This document shows, in pieces, positions 10,491-23,145 of a stretch of DNA of 64,000 bases. Below the pieces are notes generated by a model. The model was not told where the DNA came from, made no database searches, and worked only from the letters and a program-made list of their open reading frames with translations. The stretch covers positions 62,001 through 126,000 of the forward strand of contig JAIQDT010007303.1 of the NCBI GenBank assembly GCA_021521415.1, in the 5' to 3' direction. The DNA comes from Bidens hawaiensis (lineage: Eukaryota > Streptophyta > Magnoliopsida > Asterales > Asteraceae). Position 1 is the first letter of the stretch. Each line of letters begins with the position of its first letter. The translations under genes were made by a program, and so were the position numbers.

Positions 10491-13185
10491 TGTGACACTC
10501 GTCAATTTCAGGTTAACTCCGTTAACTCAAACTCCGTCAATTCAAACTTAAGATCATTGGATCTATAACGCACATCTCATTACATTTAAACTAGGGTTTA
10601 AATGACGCTTGACAATTACTACATGTGTAGTCTTTCGGGATTTGTACCGAAACGCAAACGAGTTGACGCAAACAATTGATGAATAAACGAAAAACGTCAA
10701 AACAATAATTATGTAATAATTATGTGTTAGACTTATGTGTTATGTGATAACATTGTATGAAACGTTAACTCAAGATGCAAACAAGTCAATTTAAGCTAGA
10801 AAAGTAACTATTAGAAGTTGAGGGACCTAGATGTAACATGTTATTATAAATAATAATATTGACCTAAACCCTAACACTCCCTCTCTCTCTCTCTCTACCC
10901 GACGGCCAGCCCCCCCCCTCCCCTCTCTTTGCGATCGGCAGCCACACACACACACATATCACACCCGTTTTGATCTCGTTCTTCATAATCGGAGCATCCT
11001 ACACTCGTTTCTAAGCACCTCTCACGTTTCCCTTGGTTATTTCTGCGTTTTTAAGGTATAATTATGAAACCCTACCTTTTGAATATCATGTATTAAGTGT
11101 TTTATGATTGATTATTGCTAGAGGATGATTGATTATGTGTTAGTGATTGATATTGATGATCATATATGGTTTTAAACGGTGAAAGATCTTTGAATCATTG
11201 ATTGTTTGTAAACCCTAGAGGGTTACTACTGATTTCTATGATTAATTATGTGTTTTGCATGTTATGAGTTATGTCGTATGCTTAGGATGCATGTTAGATG
11301 ATTGTTTATGCTTGCTGAGTTTTGACAGCAGTGATTGTTAAACTTGAACGATGTGTAACTTGTTGAATATAAAAAGCAAACTAAGCTAATTATGAGTCTA
11401 CAAGGTAGTACTCTGAGTCTAGTTTTCAGAAAGTCCAACCACGTCTAATTTGAAGGTGTTTTGGTTGGTCAAATGATTTAAATGTGATTAAAGGTCAAAA
11501 CTGGTACTGGACAGGTTGTAAGTTATGTTTAGACAACTGTAACGAATTGTTAATGTAGAAATTGGTTGAAGTTGTTAACACTACAGGGTGCTATGTTGAG
11601 TCTAGTTTCTATAAAGTCCAAGTTTGTAAATTTTGGACGAGTAAAAGTTAATCTTTATGATTTTACAAAACTGAAGTGCAAATCTGAATTGTGAGACCTG
11701 CTGTTAGGTTGTTTGGTAAAGATCATAACTCATGAACTACAAGACCAAATGGGTTGGTTTCACTTCTGGAAGTTAACTTGTTGAGTTAAGAACCCAACCC
11801 AATTGGTCTTGCATTAATTAAATTTTTCATTTAACAGGAATTTTAAATAACATTCTGTTGCGCATAAATTTGATTGTTGTGAGTTTGCTGTAATGTTTTG
11901 ATCATTGTGAGAAATCTATGAAGAATAAAAATATAATAAAATATGTTCTGTAAACCTAACACATGTGTGCTTTTGTGACGATTTTTGGTGAATTAATTGA
12001 GGTACTATGATATGTTGAATAGGGTAGTCTTTCAAGTAGACTTCTGTCGTGATGAAACTAGTTGCTGAACTTTGTGAAAATACATGAAACGTGCTGTTAC
12101 TAGATAATTGTTATGTTTTGACCAAATTGCCCTTGCGGGGAATATTTGCTAAATATGTACACCATTAACACTTAACACGTAAATAGTTGTTCACACACGT
12201 AACGTATCACAAAAGTGCTTGTTAAGTCACACACAAGTCACAAACGAAACACGAAACGTATTTTGTGCATAGGTATTATGTGCCGAGTCTAGAGACTCGA
12301 TAATAGTTCCGACTCTTAGAAAATCTCCTTGTATTTATAGAACGCTAGTGAGAGTTTTCTACGACGCGCATCACTTGGGTGACTTGTTGTTGGGAATTCT
12401 TCGCAAACAGTGAGTTTCACTTTCCCCTTTTAAACTCTTTAAACGCTTTTCACTTGGGGGAGATAACATACTCCGAAAACGCTTTTGGATTTTGTTAGTA
12501 GATTATATATCACTTGTAAAGGCTAAGTGGCAAACGAAACAATTGAAGTCCTACACATCGAACCGTTTAGTATTGGAAAATAGCTAGTCACTGTTGAGTA
12601 GTACTACTGGGTTTGACAAACCCCACCCAACGCTAAGCTCGACTGGAGGTCGAGTGGGTGTAATCTTGGCTAACACATTACCATGGTTGGGATAGACCTG
12701 GTGGCCAGGCACATGATAAACAGTCAGCTTCGGTGTCGAACACTTAGTAATACTTGTTGTATAGGCTAGCTACCTATCGATATATAATTGATTTAACACT
12801 ATCTGGTAAACGCAAAACGCTGAACGCAAAACGCTAAACGCAAAACGCTGAACGCAAAACGCTAAACGCTTTATTTTATATAAACCTGTGAACTCACCAA
12901 CCTCATGTTGACACTTTTAGTATGTTATTCTCAGGTAGCCGAGGCGGGCGCGCGGTATAGGATCATGCATTATTTGATACGCTATTGTTTATGCAAACTT
13001 GTTTTAAACTGTTATATTGGGTTTTAAGTCGTCCTGCGTGACGCAACACTTGGTTTATGTTTTTACGCTTCCGCTCTTATTTTCACCTAATGTTTTTGTG
13101 GTTTGATTATAACTAATGATTTCGATCCTGTTAGTTCACGCCCCCTGACGGTAAAACTCCGTTAGTGGATTTTGAGGGTGTGACA
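10491..13185 (+). repeat. Solo LTR-E, 2.7 kb, of a Tekay/Del-like gypsy element
   Basis: Bounded by TGTGACACTC and GAGGGTGTGACA with a 5-bp duplication ATCGA at 10486-10490 and 13186-13190, and no internal coding region, so it is a solo LTR left by recombination. It shares an order of features with the LTRs of Tekay-G and LTR-H: a CT-rich/leader zone, a GTATAA splice-donor-like site after TTTTTAAG (near 11055), a CAGTGAGTTTCAC word (near 12408-12420), then AACTCACCAA and a TTTAGTATG...CAG acceptor-like end (near 12890-12935). A TATTATAAATAA box lies near 10845. Confidence 0.8.
12808..12870. repeat. Short tandem array of AACGCAAAACGCT
   Basis: About four to five copies of a 13-14-bp unit (AACGCAAAACGCT with G/A variants) within LTR-E. 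Related AAACGCTTTT words occur near 12430-12485. Confidence 0.7.
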
Positions 13186-13190
13186 ATCGA

Positions 13191-14104
13191 CCAAGTCGCC
13201 GTGGAGACCTGGGATCCAAATCACCTAACGAAGCATTTGAAATCATGGAGAAGGCATCAAAGAAGAGTTTCGCTTATAACTCACCAAGATCTACACCAAC
13301 ACATAAAAGAACGCACCATGTCAATTCCAACACTTTTTTCACCGCACAACTTGAAGCATTCTCTAAAAAGTTCGAACAACTTCAAGCCGAACTATCAAAA
13401 ACCAAGATCACCTGTGACACCTGTGGAGGAGCACATAAGAAAAGTGACTGAAAACAAGTCCTTATGGCTATGGAAGAAGTTGACTTCATCGCTCGTCAAA
13501 ACAACGCTTTCAGTAACAACTACAATCCAGGATGGAGAAACCACTCGAATTTCAGTTCGAAGGACGGAGGTAACACTCAAACCTTACCTGGATTTGAAAA
13601 GAGGCCGATGAATCAATCTTTCCATCCTAACCTCTATTTCAAGAACAAAGTTCCAGTAGCCATCAAAATTCGTACTATTCAAGAATAGAAGAAATCTTAA
13701 CCCAAATCATGACCAAGACAAATGAAGTAGAAAAGAAGGCCGACTTAAGAGCCCTTGTTATCAGCGGAGTATTGTTAAAGCATGAAGCTGACTTAAAAAG
13801 CCAACAAGCATCATTACAGAATCTAGAAACTCATATATGAAAAATTGTCCAAAAATTTTCTTAAAGACCACATGGAGCTCTTCCAAGCAACACCATAACA
13901 AACCAAAATGCGACAGCCAACGCTGTGACATTGAGAAGTGGCACAACCACTGTTGCCTCACCAACTTCAGAACTAGTTATGGAGAAGGAAGTTCCTGATA
14001 AGACGCAGGAAAGACTTATCCCAGCAGGCACCGTATAACCAAAGGAACTAGTCCGAACGTATGTTCCGCCTATTCCATATCCTGGACGGCTAAAACATGA
14101 GAGA
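13191..14104 (+). pseudogene. Gypsy-A gag, second part, with zinc-knuckle remnant
   Basis: It continues the gag from LTR-E's right edge with NEAFEIMEKASKKSFAY and a knuckle CDTCGGAHKKSD whose final Cys is replaced by a stop. Then come MEEVDFIARQNN, PGWRNHSNFS and a linker into protease (TLRSGTTTV, PPIPYPGRL). At least four stops and some frame changes are present. In Athila elements the same order (gag, knuckle, Asn-rich linker, PYP-GRL) precedes protease. Confidence 0.7.
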
Positions 14105-15049
14105 TTGGAAGATCAGTATGAGAAGTTTTTAGGACTCTTCAAACAACTCAACATCAATATCCCTTTCGTCGAAGCCATTGCTCCGATACCAAAATATACA
14201 AAGTTTCTTCAAGAAGTGCTGACCAACAAAAGGAAGCTGGAGGAGCTTTCACATGTCACCTTGAGTGAAGAATACTTAGCTGTCCTCCAAAACAAGCTTC
14301 TGCCAAAACTGGCCTATCCAGGGAGCTTTACTATCCCTTGTCTCATAGGAAAATTGCTTGTTAGCAATGCCCTGGCTGACCTAGGAGATAGTATTAATTC
14401 AATGCCTTATGCGGATTTTTCAAAACTAGGGATAGGAGAACCAAAACCCACCCGCTTGAGCATTCATTTAGCCGACCGATCCGTTAAATATCCTCGAGGC
14501 ATTGTTGAAAACATGCTTGTCAAAATTGACAAATTTGTTTTCCCAGTAGATTTTGTAATTCTAGACATGGAGAAAGACAAAGGTGTACCTATGATTTTAG
14601 GAAGATCCTTTTTAGCCAATGCGAATGCTATTATTGTTGTTTGCACTGGCAAACTCACTCTCAGGGTCAATGACGAGGCAATCACTTTTGATATAGAAAA
14701 ATCTATGCAACATCTGCAACATCACAATGACACATTATACTGTGTTGACATCATTGATTCTATTGTGAGTTGCTATGTGCGAGATTCCTCCATCATTAAC
14801 ACACTAGAAACAAAAGTCTTAACCGAAACTATCACCAAACCCATTCAAGAAAACGCCAATCTCGATACTATCAACAACAATCAAGAAACATCAGAAGTAC
14901 TATGCGAGATCACTGAATGTAATGAAAAATCAAAACCATCAATCGGAACCACTAGCCTTAGAATTAAAAGAACTCCCAAACCATCTCGAATACGCCTTTC
15001 TAGAAAAAGACTCTCAACTCTCAGTAATTATTTCATCTCACTTTTCTAA
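14105..15049 (+). pseudogene. Gypsy-A protease-region ORF (314 codons)
   Basis: The longest open stretch of gypsy-A. It starts inside the polyprotein with YEKFLGLFKQLNINIPFVEA, followed by KLPKL..GSFTIPC and the retropepsin motif ADLGDSINSMPY around residues 90-103. Athila proteases usually read DLGASINLMP, so Asp is kept but the fourth residue is Asp instead of Ala. It then reads LADRSVKYPRGIVENMLVKID and GVPMILGRSFL. The ORF ends at a stop at 15047-15049; the RT-side frame continues from about 14922 in another frame, so a frameshift separates protease from RT. It acts in cleaving Gag-Pol; this copy is almost certainly inactive. Confidence 0.8.
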
Positions 15050-15655
15050 AGAAGAGAAAGATGAACTTCTTAAGGTTCTTAAAAACCATAAGAAGGCTAT
15101 CGCATGGAAGATCATGGATATTAAGGGCATCAGTCGTTCCTTTTGTACTCACAAAATCCTTATGGAGGAAGAATACAAACCCGTGGTCCAACATCAAAGA
15201 CGTCTTAATCCCAACATACAAGATGTGGTGAAGAAAGAAATAATCATACTCCTTGATGACAGATTAATCTACCCAATCTCAGATTCACCTTGGGTTAGCC
15301 CAATTTAAGTAGTACCCAATAAGAGAGGAATGACAGTAGCAATGAACGAGAAGGAAACCAATGAGGACCATCACTGGCTGGCGAGTTTGCATTGACTACC
15401 TGAAGCTTAATGACGCCACAAGAAAAGATAATTTTCCACTTCCTTTTATCGATCAAATGCTCGAACATTTATCTGAAAAAATATTCTATTGCTTTCTTGA
15501 TGGATTCTCCTGATACTTTCAAATTCCCATTGCTCCTGTAGATCAGGAGAAAACCACCTTTACATCTCCGTATGGCACTTTCGATTATCGAAGAATGCCA
15601 TTTGCACTATATAACGCTCTAGCCACCTTCCAACGTTACATGGTAGCCATCTTTT
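14922..15655 (+). pseudogene. Gypsy-A reverse transcriptase, N-terminal half
   Basis: Open at 14922-15308 (ELKELPNHLEYAFLEKDSQLSVIIS, KAIAWKIMDIKGIS), then broken, with RVCIDY.KLNDATRKDNFPLPFIDQMLE, KIFYCFLDGFS.YFQIPIAP and EKTTFTSPYGTFDYRRMPFAL readable up to 15655. These are RT palm/finger blocks before the catalytic YxDD, which is absent because copia-C interrupts at VAIF. At least three stops lie in this part. Confidence 0.75.
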
Positions 15656-16604
15656 TTTTGGGTTTTAACAAGATTAACAAAGTCATATAAAATCATTTAT
15701 ATAAATAGCGCAACGGATAATTATGTTTTAATAAAGAGTTAATAAGATGGATATAAAACTGATTTTATTTGCAAAACCCAAGCCCTAGATCCACATACGA
15801 ATTTGCATGCTTACAAATATAAACATCCAAAGGGTGTTTATGTAATATACCTTCAAGAGCCCAAGAAATGAAGGAGATGAAGATATAAATGGCGAGTCTT
15901 CAAGATAGAAGAACCTCAAGCTTGTATATCCTTCAAGCTTCCAACAAACATCCTTGTTGTGCTAGGATTTACACTTGAAAACACCTCCTTGTTCCTCTTA
16001 CCCCTTGGCCGAAATTAGAGAGAGAGAGGAGAGAGTTTTGTTGCTTCTTGTGTGTGTGAGAGAGAAAATAGATGCAACCAATGCACCTTTTAAATCATCC
16101 AATGGATTTTATTGCATGCCTTGAAAATATAAAGAAGTTAAGAGATGAGAGAGAGGGGGGAAAAGGATTGGGCGGCCATATAGATTCCCTCCCAAGGATT
16201 CAATATATAATTTCTCTCATGCATCTTTTATTACTTAGTTATATTTTACAAGTAACATGCAAAACCCAATATGCATTGCATGTTGTAATTTAACCAACTA
16301 AAATAACATAATACATGAAAAATGCAAAATGCAGTAAGTCTTGCATATTGTCATTTAACCAACTTGCATAACATGGTATATGCAAAATGAAAAATCTCCC
16401 ATAACATACATTATCCATATAATTTATATATTTCACAAATGCAAATATTTAGAAACCCAATTTCCAAATATTCTAAGTGTTGATATTTATTTGATAGGTC
16501 ATATCTCAAATAAGACAACTTGTTATTTGGTATGACCCGACTTGGATCATAACGTCCTAGCCGCATCAACTCTAATATGTGTCTTCAGAAAATCGATTCC
16601 AACA
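15656..16604 (-). repeat. 3' LTR of copia-C
   Basis: The minus strand starts TGTTGGAATCG after a polypurine tract (GCAAGTGGAAGAT, 16605-16617) and ends where AATCTTGTTAAAACCC meets a T run near 15656, matching the end of the copia-1 LTRs. About 950 bp. It shares GATCCAAGTCGGGTCATACC and other blocks with copia-1. Confidence 0.75.
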
Positions 16605-17384
16605 ATCTTCCACTTGCATAAGATGCATAGAAGATTGATGCAAGTAGCAATTACCGCCTAACAACGGTTTACTGTCCCTAATACGTACGACGAAGTGCCA
16701 TTCAACAACATCATCCCCTTCAAGTCCCTCACTTAAAAACGATTTAGGTGAATCTATCATTTATCCTTTTACCACAGATGTCATGTCAAATCCAGGGACA
16801 CGGAGTGATCATTCTCTGTTGATTCAACTTAGCAGGCCTTAGACATCTAACTCTCAACGAATAAGAGAGACAAATCGCCTTTTGACTACATACATCTCTC
16901 ACAATCACCTCGTACCATACCTGATCTTAGCCTTATGTGCCATCATGTTTCAGAGCAGCGAATAACTAAGTCAAAGCATAATATTTGGTGAATTTCAAGA
17001 CCCAATATGTATCTCAGGTCGGAGGATACTATGATATTCGCCTTTACTCAAATTTACTTATGATCAATCACAAGGATTCCGTGTAGTAACATTTGAGGGC
17101 GGGTCGGTCCAATATTTATATCCCATAAATATCTATGAACCTTGGCAGCAAACCCTTACTCTATATTCATATGTTATGAATATCCACCAATCCAAGTTCA
17201 TAATAGTCTTATCTTCATATTTGTTCTCACAAATATGAACGACTACAAACATTTTGAATAATTAACTTATTCAAGGATTTAAACATGCTAAAATGGAACA
17301 TAACTCTAAATGTCATAATTATAAACCATAATCATATGAATGAGTCAAAATAACAATTGTTCTGATATCCAAATACAAAATAGA
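16605..17384 (-). other. Copia-C 3' untranslated region
   Basis: Non-coding stretch between the RNase H stop and the 3' LTR. It aligns with 45623-46398 of copia-1 throughout (for example the AACATGACAT and TCTCAACGAATAAGAG blocks). No gene seen. Confidence 0.7.
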
Positions 17385-20300
17385 TCAAATCCAATCACTA
17401 GAATATCGAAGTCCTAAGGCGCAAGTATGACCCTCATGCTTCGGCCTTTCAAGGAGCTTCGTGATTCGTGAGTGCATCCGCAATGTTTTGACCGGTTTGA
17501 ACTTTGCGAATACATATCTTTCTGTTGTCAACTTCATCCCTTATGTAATTGAATATCCACTCAATGTGCCTTTTCTTTTGATGTGCACGGGTTCCTTGAT
17601 TTGAGCAATCGCACCCTCGTTGTCAGAAAAGATCTCTAGAGGGTCCTGAATGGTACAGACTACCTCTAGGTCGGCAATGAACTTCCTTATCCACGCATCT
17701 TGAGATGCCAGTGAGGCGGCGATGTATTCGGATTCAGTGGTGGACAATGCTACCACATCTTGTTTTGCGCTCTTCCAAGAGACTGCCCCACCATTCATAA
17801 CAAAAACATCCCGATTGTGATCGAGAATCATCTCGATCAGTTTGGAAACTCGCATCCGTTTAACCCATTACAACGAGTTCCTCCTCACCATAACCGTATA
17901 TTAGAAACATATCCTTAGTCCTTCTACCGTATTTCAATATACTTTTAACTGCCATCCAATGGCTGCTTAAAGGATTTTGTTGGAATCTACTTGTCATGCT
18001 CAAAGTGCATGACACATCCGGTCTAGTGCATATAATTGCATACATGATGGATCCTATAGCCGAAGCGTATGGGATTCCTTTCATTTTCTATTGCTCATCC
18101 TTTGAGCTTGGACATTGAGTCGCACTCAATACCGTTCCTCTTTGAATACGTACCAAACCTTTCTTAGAGTTCTCCATCTTGAACATTTTCAAGATTTTAT
18201 CAATGTATGCACTTTGGTTTAAACCTATCAACTGCCTTGATCTATCCCTATAGATATTTATTCCCAAAATATAGGCGGCTTCACCATGATCCTTGATGAA
18301 AAAACAACTCCCAAGCCAGGACTATACACCTTCCATGGTTGGAATGTCATTTCCAAATAGTAGTATCTCATCAACATACAATACTAAGAAAGTAATGATG
18401 CTCCTACTAGCTTTCTTATACACACAAGCCTCGTCAGCTTTCTTGATGAATCCAAATTTCTTAACCTCTTCATCAAGACGGTGATTCCATCTTCTAGATG
18501 TTTGTTTCAGTCCATAGATTGATTTCCTTAACTTGCATACTTTATTAGGATGTTGTGGATCAACAAAACCTTTGGGCTGAACCATATAGACCTCTTCCTC
18601 AATATGTCCATTTAGAAAAGCCGTTTTGACATCCATTTGCTAAATCTCATAGTCATAATATGCGGCTATGGCAGATAATATCCTAATAGACTTTAGCATT
18701 GCCACCGGCGAAAAGGTTTCATCATAATCAACTCCTTGAGTTTCAACCTTTTGCTATAAGTCTTGCTTTATAAGTATCCAAGTTTCCATTCATATCGGTT
18801 TTCTTCTTGAAAACCCACTTACTTCCAATCGGTTTGGAGTTAAGAGGTGGTACAACCAAATCCCATACTTGGTTGTCATGCATGGATTGCATCTCAACGT
18901 TCATGGCTTCAAGCCATTTGTCACAATCGGATTGTGATATTGCATCATGGTATGTGGTGGGTTCATCCAAATATACCACATAGCATCCATCCATGTAAAA
19001 TTCATATCTATCGGGTGGATTACTAATTCTACCATATTTTTGAACGTTTTGTGTGTCTTGATCAACCAATTGATCATTCTCAACAACCTCTTGTTGATTG
19101 CTAGTATCAACCAAACGTGTATCGGCTTGTGGTTCTCGATCCCCCTCGAGTTCTACTTTTCTACTAGTTCCTTCCATAAGGAACTTAGTTTCCAAGAACT
19201 AGGGCCGTTCGAGTAATAAACACCTTTTTCTCGGTTGGGTTGTAGAAATAATATCCCATAGAGTCTTTGGGATATCCTACAAAGATACACTTAGTGGATC
19301 AACTTTCAAGTTTGTTTTGGGTGTTATGTCTAACATAAGCCTCACAACCCCATACCTTTAAATATAATATTGATGGAACCTTTCTGTGCCGTATTTCAGA
19401 AGGCGTATTGTCCACATTCTTGGTTAGGGATATATTTAGAATACGGGCAGCGGAGAGCAATGCGAAACCCCAAAATGATAGAGGCAATGTGCTTCTAGCC
19501 ATCATACATCGAATCATATCCAATAGAGTTCAATTCCTCCTTTCGAACACACCATTATGTTGTGGTGATCCGGGTGGAGTGAGTTGTGAGATGATCCCAC
19601 TACTCTTAAGATGATCTTGAAAAGCATCACTAAGGTATTCACCTCCTCTATCCGAACGAAGTACTTCAATGGTTTTATTGAGTTGATTTTCTACTTCATT
19701 TTAGAAAACTATGGACATTTCAAAGGCTTCATATTTGTGTCTTAACAAGTACACATACCCATAACGACTATAATCATCGATAAAGGTAATGAAGTATCCT
19801 TCACCATTCATTGTCATTGCCTGAAAAGAACAACATACATCCGAATGTATGATACCTAATAAGTCTTTTTCCCTTTCGTTAGTTCCACTAAAGGGTTCAT
19901 TGGTCATCTTTCCTTGTAAACAAGATTCACACTTATCAAATGAATCATCATTTGATTCCAAAAGACCATTCTTTTGAAGTGTACTTATGCGACCCTGGTT
20001 TATGTGACCAAGGCGACAATGCCAAAGATAAGTCTTACTCAAATCCATTTTGAGTTTTTTGGTGCTTGATTGGTACAAGTTGTTATCAAAGGATGTGTTA
20101 TCATGAACTAATTCATAAATGCTATTAGACGGCATTTTTTTAAAAAAAAGACATTATTCATGAAAGCACAAATAACAATGTCCACAAATTTGAAATCATA
20201 ACCATATTGTCTTATAAGAGAAACAGAGATAATATTCCTAGTTAAACTAGGAGCATACAAAATGTTTTTCAAAACAACTTCCAAATCATTTGGAAGCTTC

Positions 20301-21406
20301 AAAATGTAGTCTCCTTGGGCTTCGACATCAAATTTTGCTCCGTTGCCCATGAAGAGACTTGTATCTCCTTTCCTGAACTGCTTATTTCTTTTGAACTCTT
20401 GCAACAAATTGCATATATGAGTTCCACAACTGGTATTCAATCCCCATGTGTTAGAAGAAATAACATTAAGATCAATATGTATCATGAAAGTTATACCCGA
20501 GGTTTGCCCCACATTCCTCTTTTCTTTCAACTCCTTGAGAAAGGTTGGACAATTCCTCATCCAATGTCCTATCTCACCACAACCAAAGCATGGATCCTCG
20601 GAGCTAACCTTTAGCTTCTTCTCCTTTGGTTTGGTGGGTTCTGCTTTAGCCTTCCCTTTGAACTTACCCTTGATGTGTCCCTTACCTTTGGCAACCTTTG
20701 CCTTTGGTTTCGGGTGATGCCACTTCTACTGCCACCTTCATTGATCCTGAGAACCGGTAAAACCTTTTTTACCCATTCCTGCTTCTGCTGTTTTGAGCAT
20801 TGCGTGAAGCTCACCAATGCCCTTGTCCCATCCATTCATGTTATAATGCATGATAAAATTCTCAAATGTTTTGGTTAGGCCATTGAGGATCATATCCATG
20901 GCTAACTCTTTTGAGACGGGACAATTTAGCCGTTCAAGTCGATCAATGTGGCTTTTCATCTTAAGCACATAAGATGAAACCGATTGGGTTTCTTCCGTAC
21001 GATATGCATGAAACGCTCGAACCCTTTCGAAGCGTTCCACCCTAGCTTGAGTAAGGAACATATCCTTTAGTTGGGTGATCATGTCATATGCCCCGTGTTT
21101 TTAAAAGTCCTTTTGAATTTCAGGAATCATAGTTCCCATCACGAGACAAGAAACTTGCACCGAATCCTCAGTGTATTTCAACCAATCATTATAGGCATCT
21201 AAATCGTCAATGTTTGGTTCATCGGGAATAGGATTGTCCAATATATAGGATTTCTTTTCTTGCTTGAGAACGATTCTCAATTTTCGATACAAATCCATAA
21301 AATTGTTGTAGTTTAGACGATCCTTATCGAGTATAGCTCTTAGTGATAGGTTATATATGGGTGTGATAATTGAGTTAGGTGGATTGTTGAATGCGACCAT
21401 ATACAT
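17385..21406 (-). pseudogene. Copia-C gag-pol polyprotein, broken
   Basis: One degraded gag-pol reading on the minus strand, collinear with copia-1: gag (21406-20738; SLRAILDKDRLNYNNFMDLY, SYVLKMKSHIDRLERLNCPV), protease remnant (around 20470), GAG-pre-integrase and integrase (20135-19299; CESCLQGKMT, IHSDVC, FIDDYSRYGYVYLLRHK), a linker, RT (18743-18322; [36 protein letters not shown]) and RNase H (18084-17385; SAKQDVVALSTTESEYIAAS, CALGLRYSS). It is split into at least nine open pieces by frameshifts and stops. Two substitutions matter: the RT box reads YVDE rather than YVDD, while the integrase LRSDRGGEY Asp, lost in copia-1, is kept here (near 19655). Confidence 0.85.
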
Positions 21407-21411
21407 AATTT

Positions 21412-22960
21412 AACAAAGCTCAATTTTAGTGTTTTGGATATCATTAATCAATTTTAATATTTAATACCCTTTTATGTCTCCAAGACAAATAATGATTAAA
21501 ATTTGTAACCCAACGTTACATTCACATAGTAGTTAGGTGACATTTATCCTACTATTGAATTAACAAGGTAGTCAACGTTTGACGATTACAATCTTTTGCA
21601 ACTTCTAGTTTTATGGGATTGGTTAAACATCATATGTTTAGTTGGTGTGTTTAATCCCATCAACACCTTTGTACGTCATGCTTCGGTAACCCTATTCACA
21701 TGGTTTCCAAATCAAGTCGTCCTACTTACACACACGTGTGAATTTGCACATACAAGTGGTTAGGTGACCTTTATCCCACAAATATGGCAAACCCACCTCA
21801 AACTCACAAATTTCCTCCAATGTGGTTAGGTACCTTTATCCCACATCGGGTTCCCAAGTGATTCGAGTGTTGTATAAATGAATGGTGTTAAACTTGTTTT
21901 AAAAGGGATTTAAGTTTTCTAAATTCTAGATTGGAAAACCAATTTGCATACCTGCATTTGCATGCATTCAAATGCATGGTAATTTGTATGAAACCAATTT
22001 TAAAAGTTCCTCTAATAAAACACATTTTATTATGAAATCATTAACCTTTAATAAAACCAATTTTATTACCTAATGATTTCTAAGGAACAAATTTTATGCA
22101 AGTTGTTGATTTTATGTTAACAATACATAAACAAAACACAACCAAACATGCATAAATAAAAAACCACAAGTTCATAACCATAGCCTCCTAAACTTGAAAA
22201 CACTTGTTGGCCGAAATAAGTGTGCCAAAAGATCTATCCTAAGGGACGAGAATGACACAAGGCATGTGTCGGTGAACTCCCACTTGACCCCGCATCCAAA
22301 TGCTTCAAGTGTTAACCTTGTGTTGCGACTCTTCCATTTTATTTGGGCTACCTTTTGGGATCCAAATTCAACTCCTAGCTTTCTTGGCCTCCATGTTTGG
22401 GTTTTGACCATTAGGATAAAATCCCATCTTGGACTACAATGTCCATTAAGGCCCAAAACCAAAACCCTAACTTTGTTGCATCTTCTTTTACAAAAAATAT
22501 ATCCTAATACATTTTTCTCTAGTAAAAGAAATACAACTAACCTACTTATTATTACAAACCAATATGAGATAAATAAAATGACTACAAACCCAAATAAATG
22601 AATATTACAACCATATTGAATAAATCACAACACAAACACGCATCTAAACACAACGTCATGGCTAGGTTATGAACATGCAAATACATATCCAAATATGCAA
22701 ACTGTATAAATCCAAAATGGTTCCTCTTTTAACCCTTAAAGTTTTCGGCTAAGGTTAAGCAAACCGAAAACTTTGGGTTTTTGTCCAAACAAAATAATCA
22801 ATCATCCCAATGACTTAATTATTCAAGATTACCACATGCATGTAAAGTATAATCTTGAAAAACCAAGGGGTAACTAAAAGCCCCAAAAAATTTCGGCCAT
22901 ATGGTGAACCACATCATAAAACCCAAAAATTTTTAGATATATTGAAGCATGTATCCGTTG
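21412..22960 (-). other. Copia-C leader (5' untranslated region)
   Basis: About 1.5 kb with no real ORF. It aligns with the copia-1 leader (40101-41614), including three GTGGTTAGGT(GACC) words (21529-21541, 21756-21770, 21822-21834) that correspond to the AGGATCACCTAACCAC words of copia-1. The primer binding site itself is lost at the join with the truncated LTR. Confidence 0.65.
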
Positions 22961-23104
22961 AAAATACCCTTATTGTGCTAAGATTTAACCTTGAAAACAC
23001 CTCCTTGTTCCTCTTACCCCTTGGACAAAATTTGAGAGAGAGAAAGAAGAAAGAGTTTTGTTGCTTCTTGTTGCTTCTCATGTGTCATTGGCAAACCGAG
23101 TCCA
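22961..23104 (-). repeat. Truncated LTR of copia-C
   Basis: On the minus strand it starts TGTTGGACTCGGTTTGCC, matching the copia-1 LTR start, then jumps to LTR sequence found at 15957-16060 (CACCTCCTTGTTCCTCTTACC). Most of the LTR middle and its 3' tip with the primer binding site are missing. Confidence 0.6.
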
Positions 23105-23145
23105 ACAATCTCCCACTTGCACAAGATGCATAGAAGATTGATGCA
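23105..23145 (-). other. Copia 3'-interior fragment, left of Athila-B
   Basis: The minus strand reads GCATCAATCTTCTATG.. CTTGTGCAAGTGGGAGAT: the polypurine tract and preceding bases of a copia-1/C-type element, placed before the truncated LTR. It ends with the Athila-B target duplication ATGCA (23141-23145). Confidence 0.7.

Noticed and set aside
22194..22601. Opposing 96- and 135-codon ORFs in the copia-C leader
   Set aside because: The aligned leader of copia-1 (40485-40746) does not keep the frames; they are non-coding.
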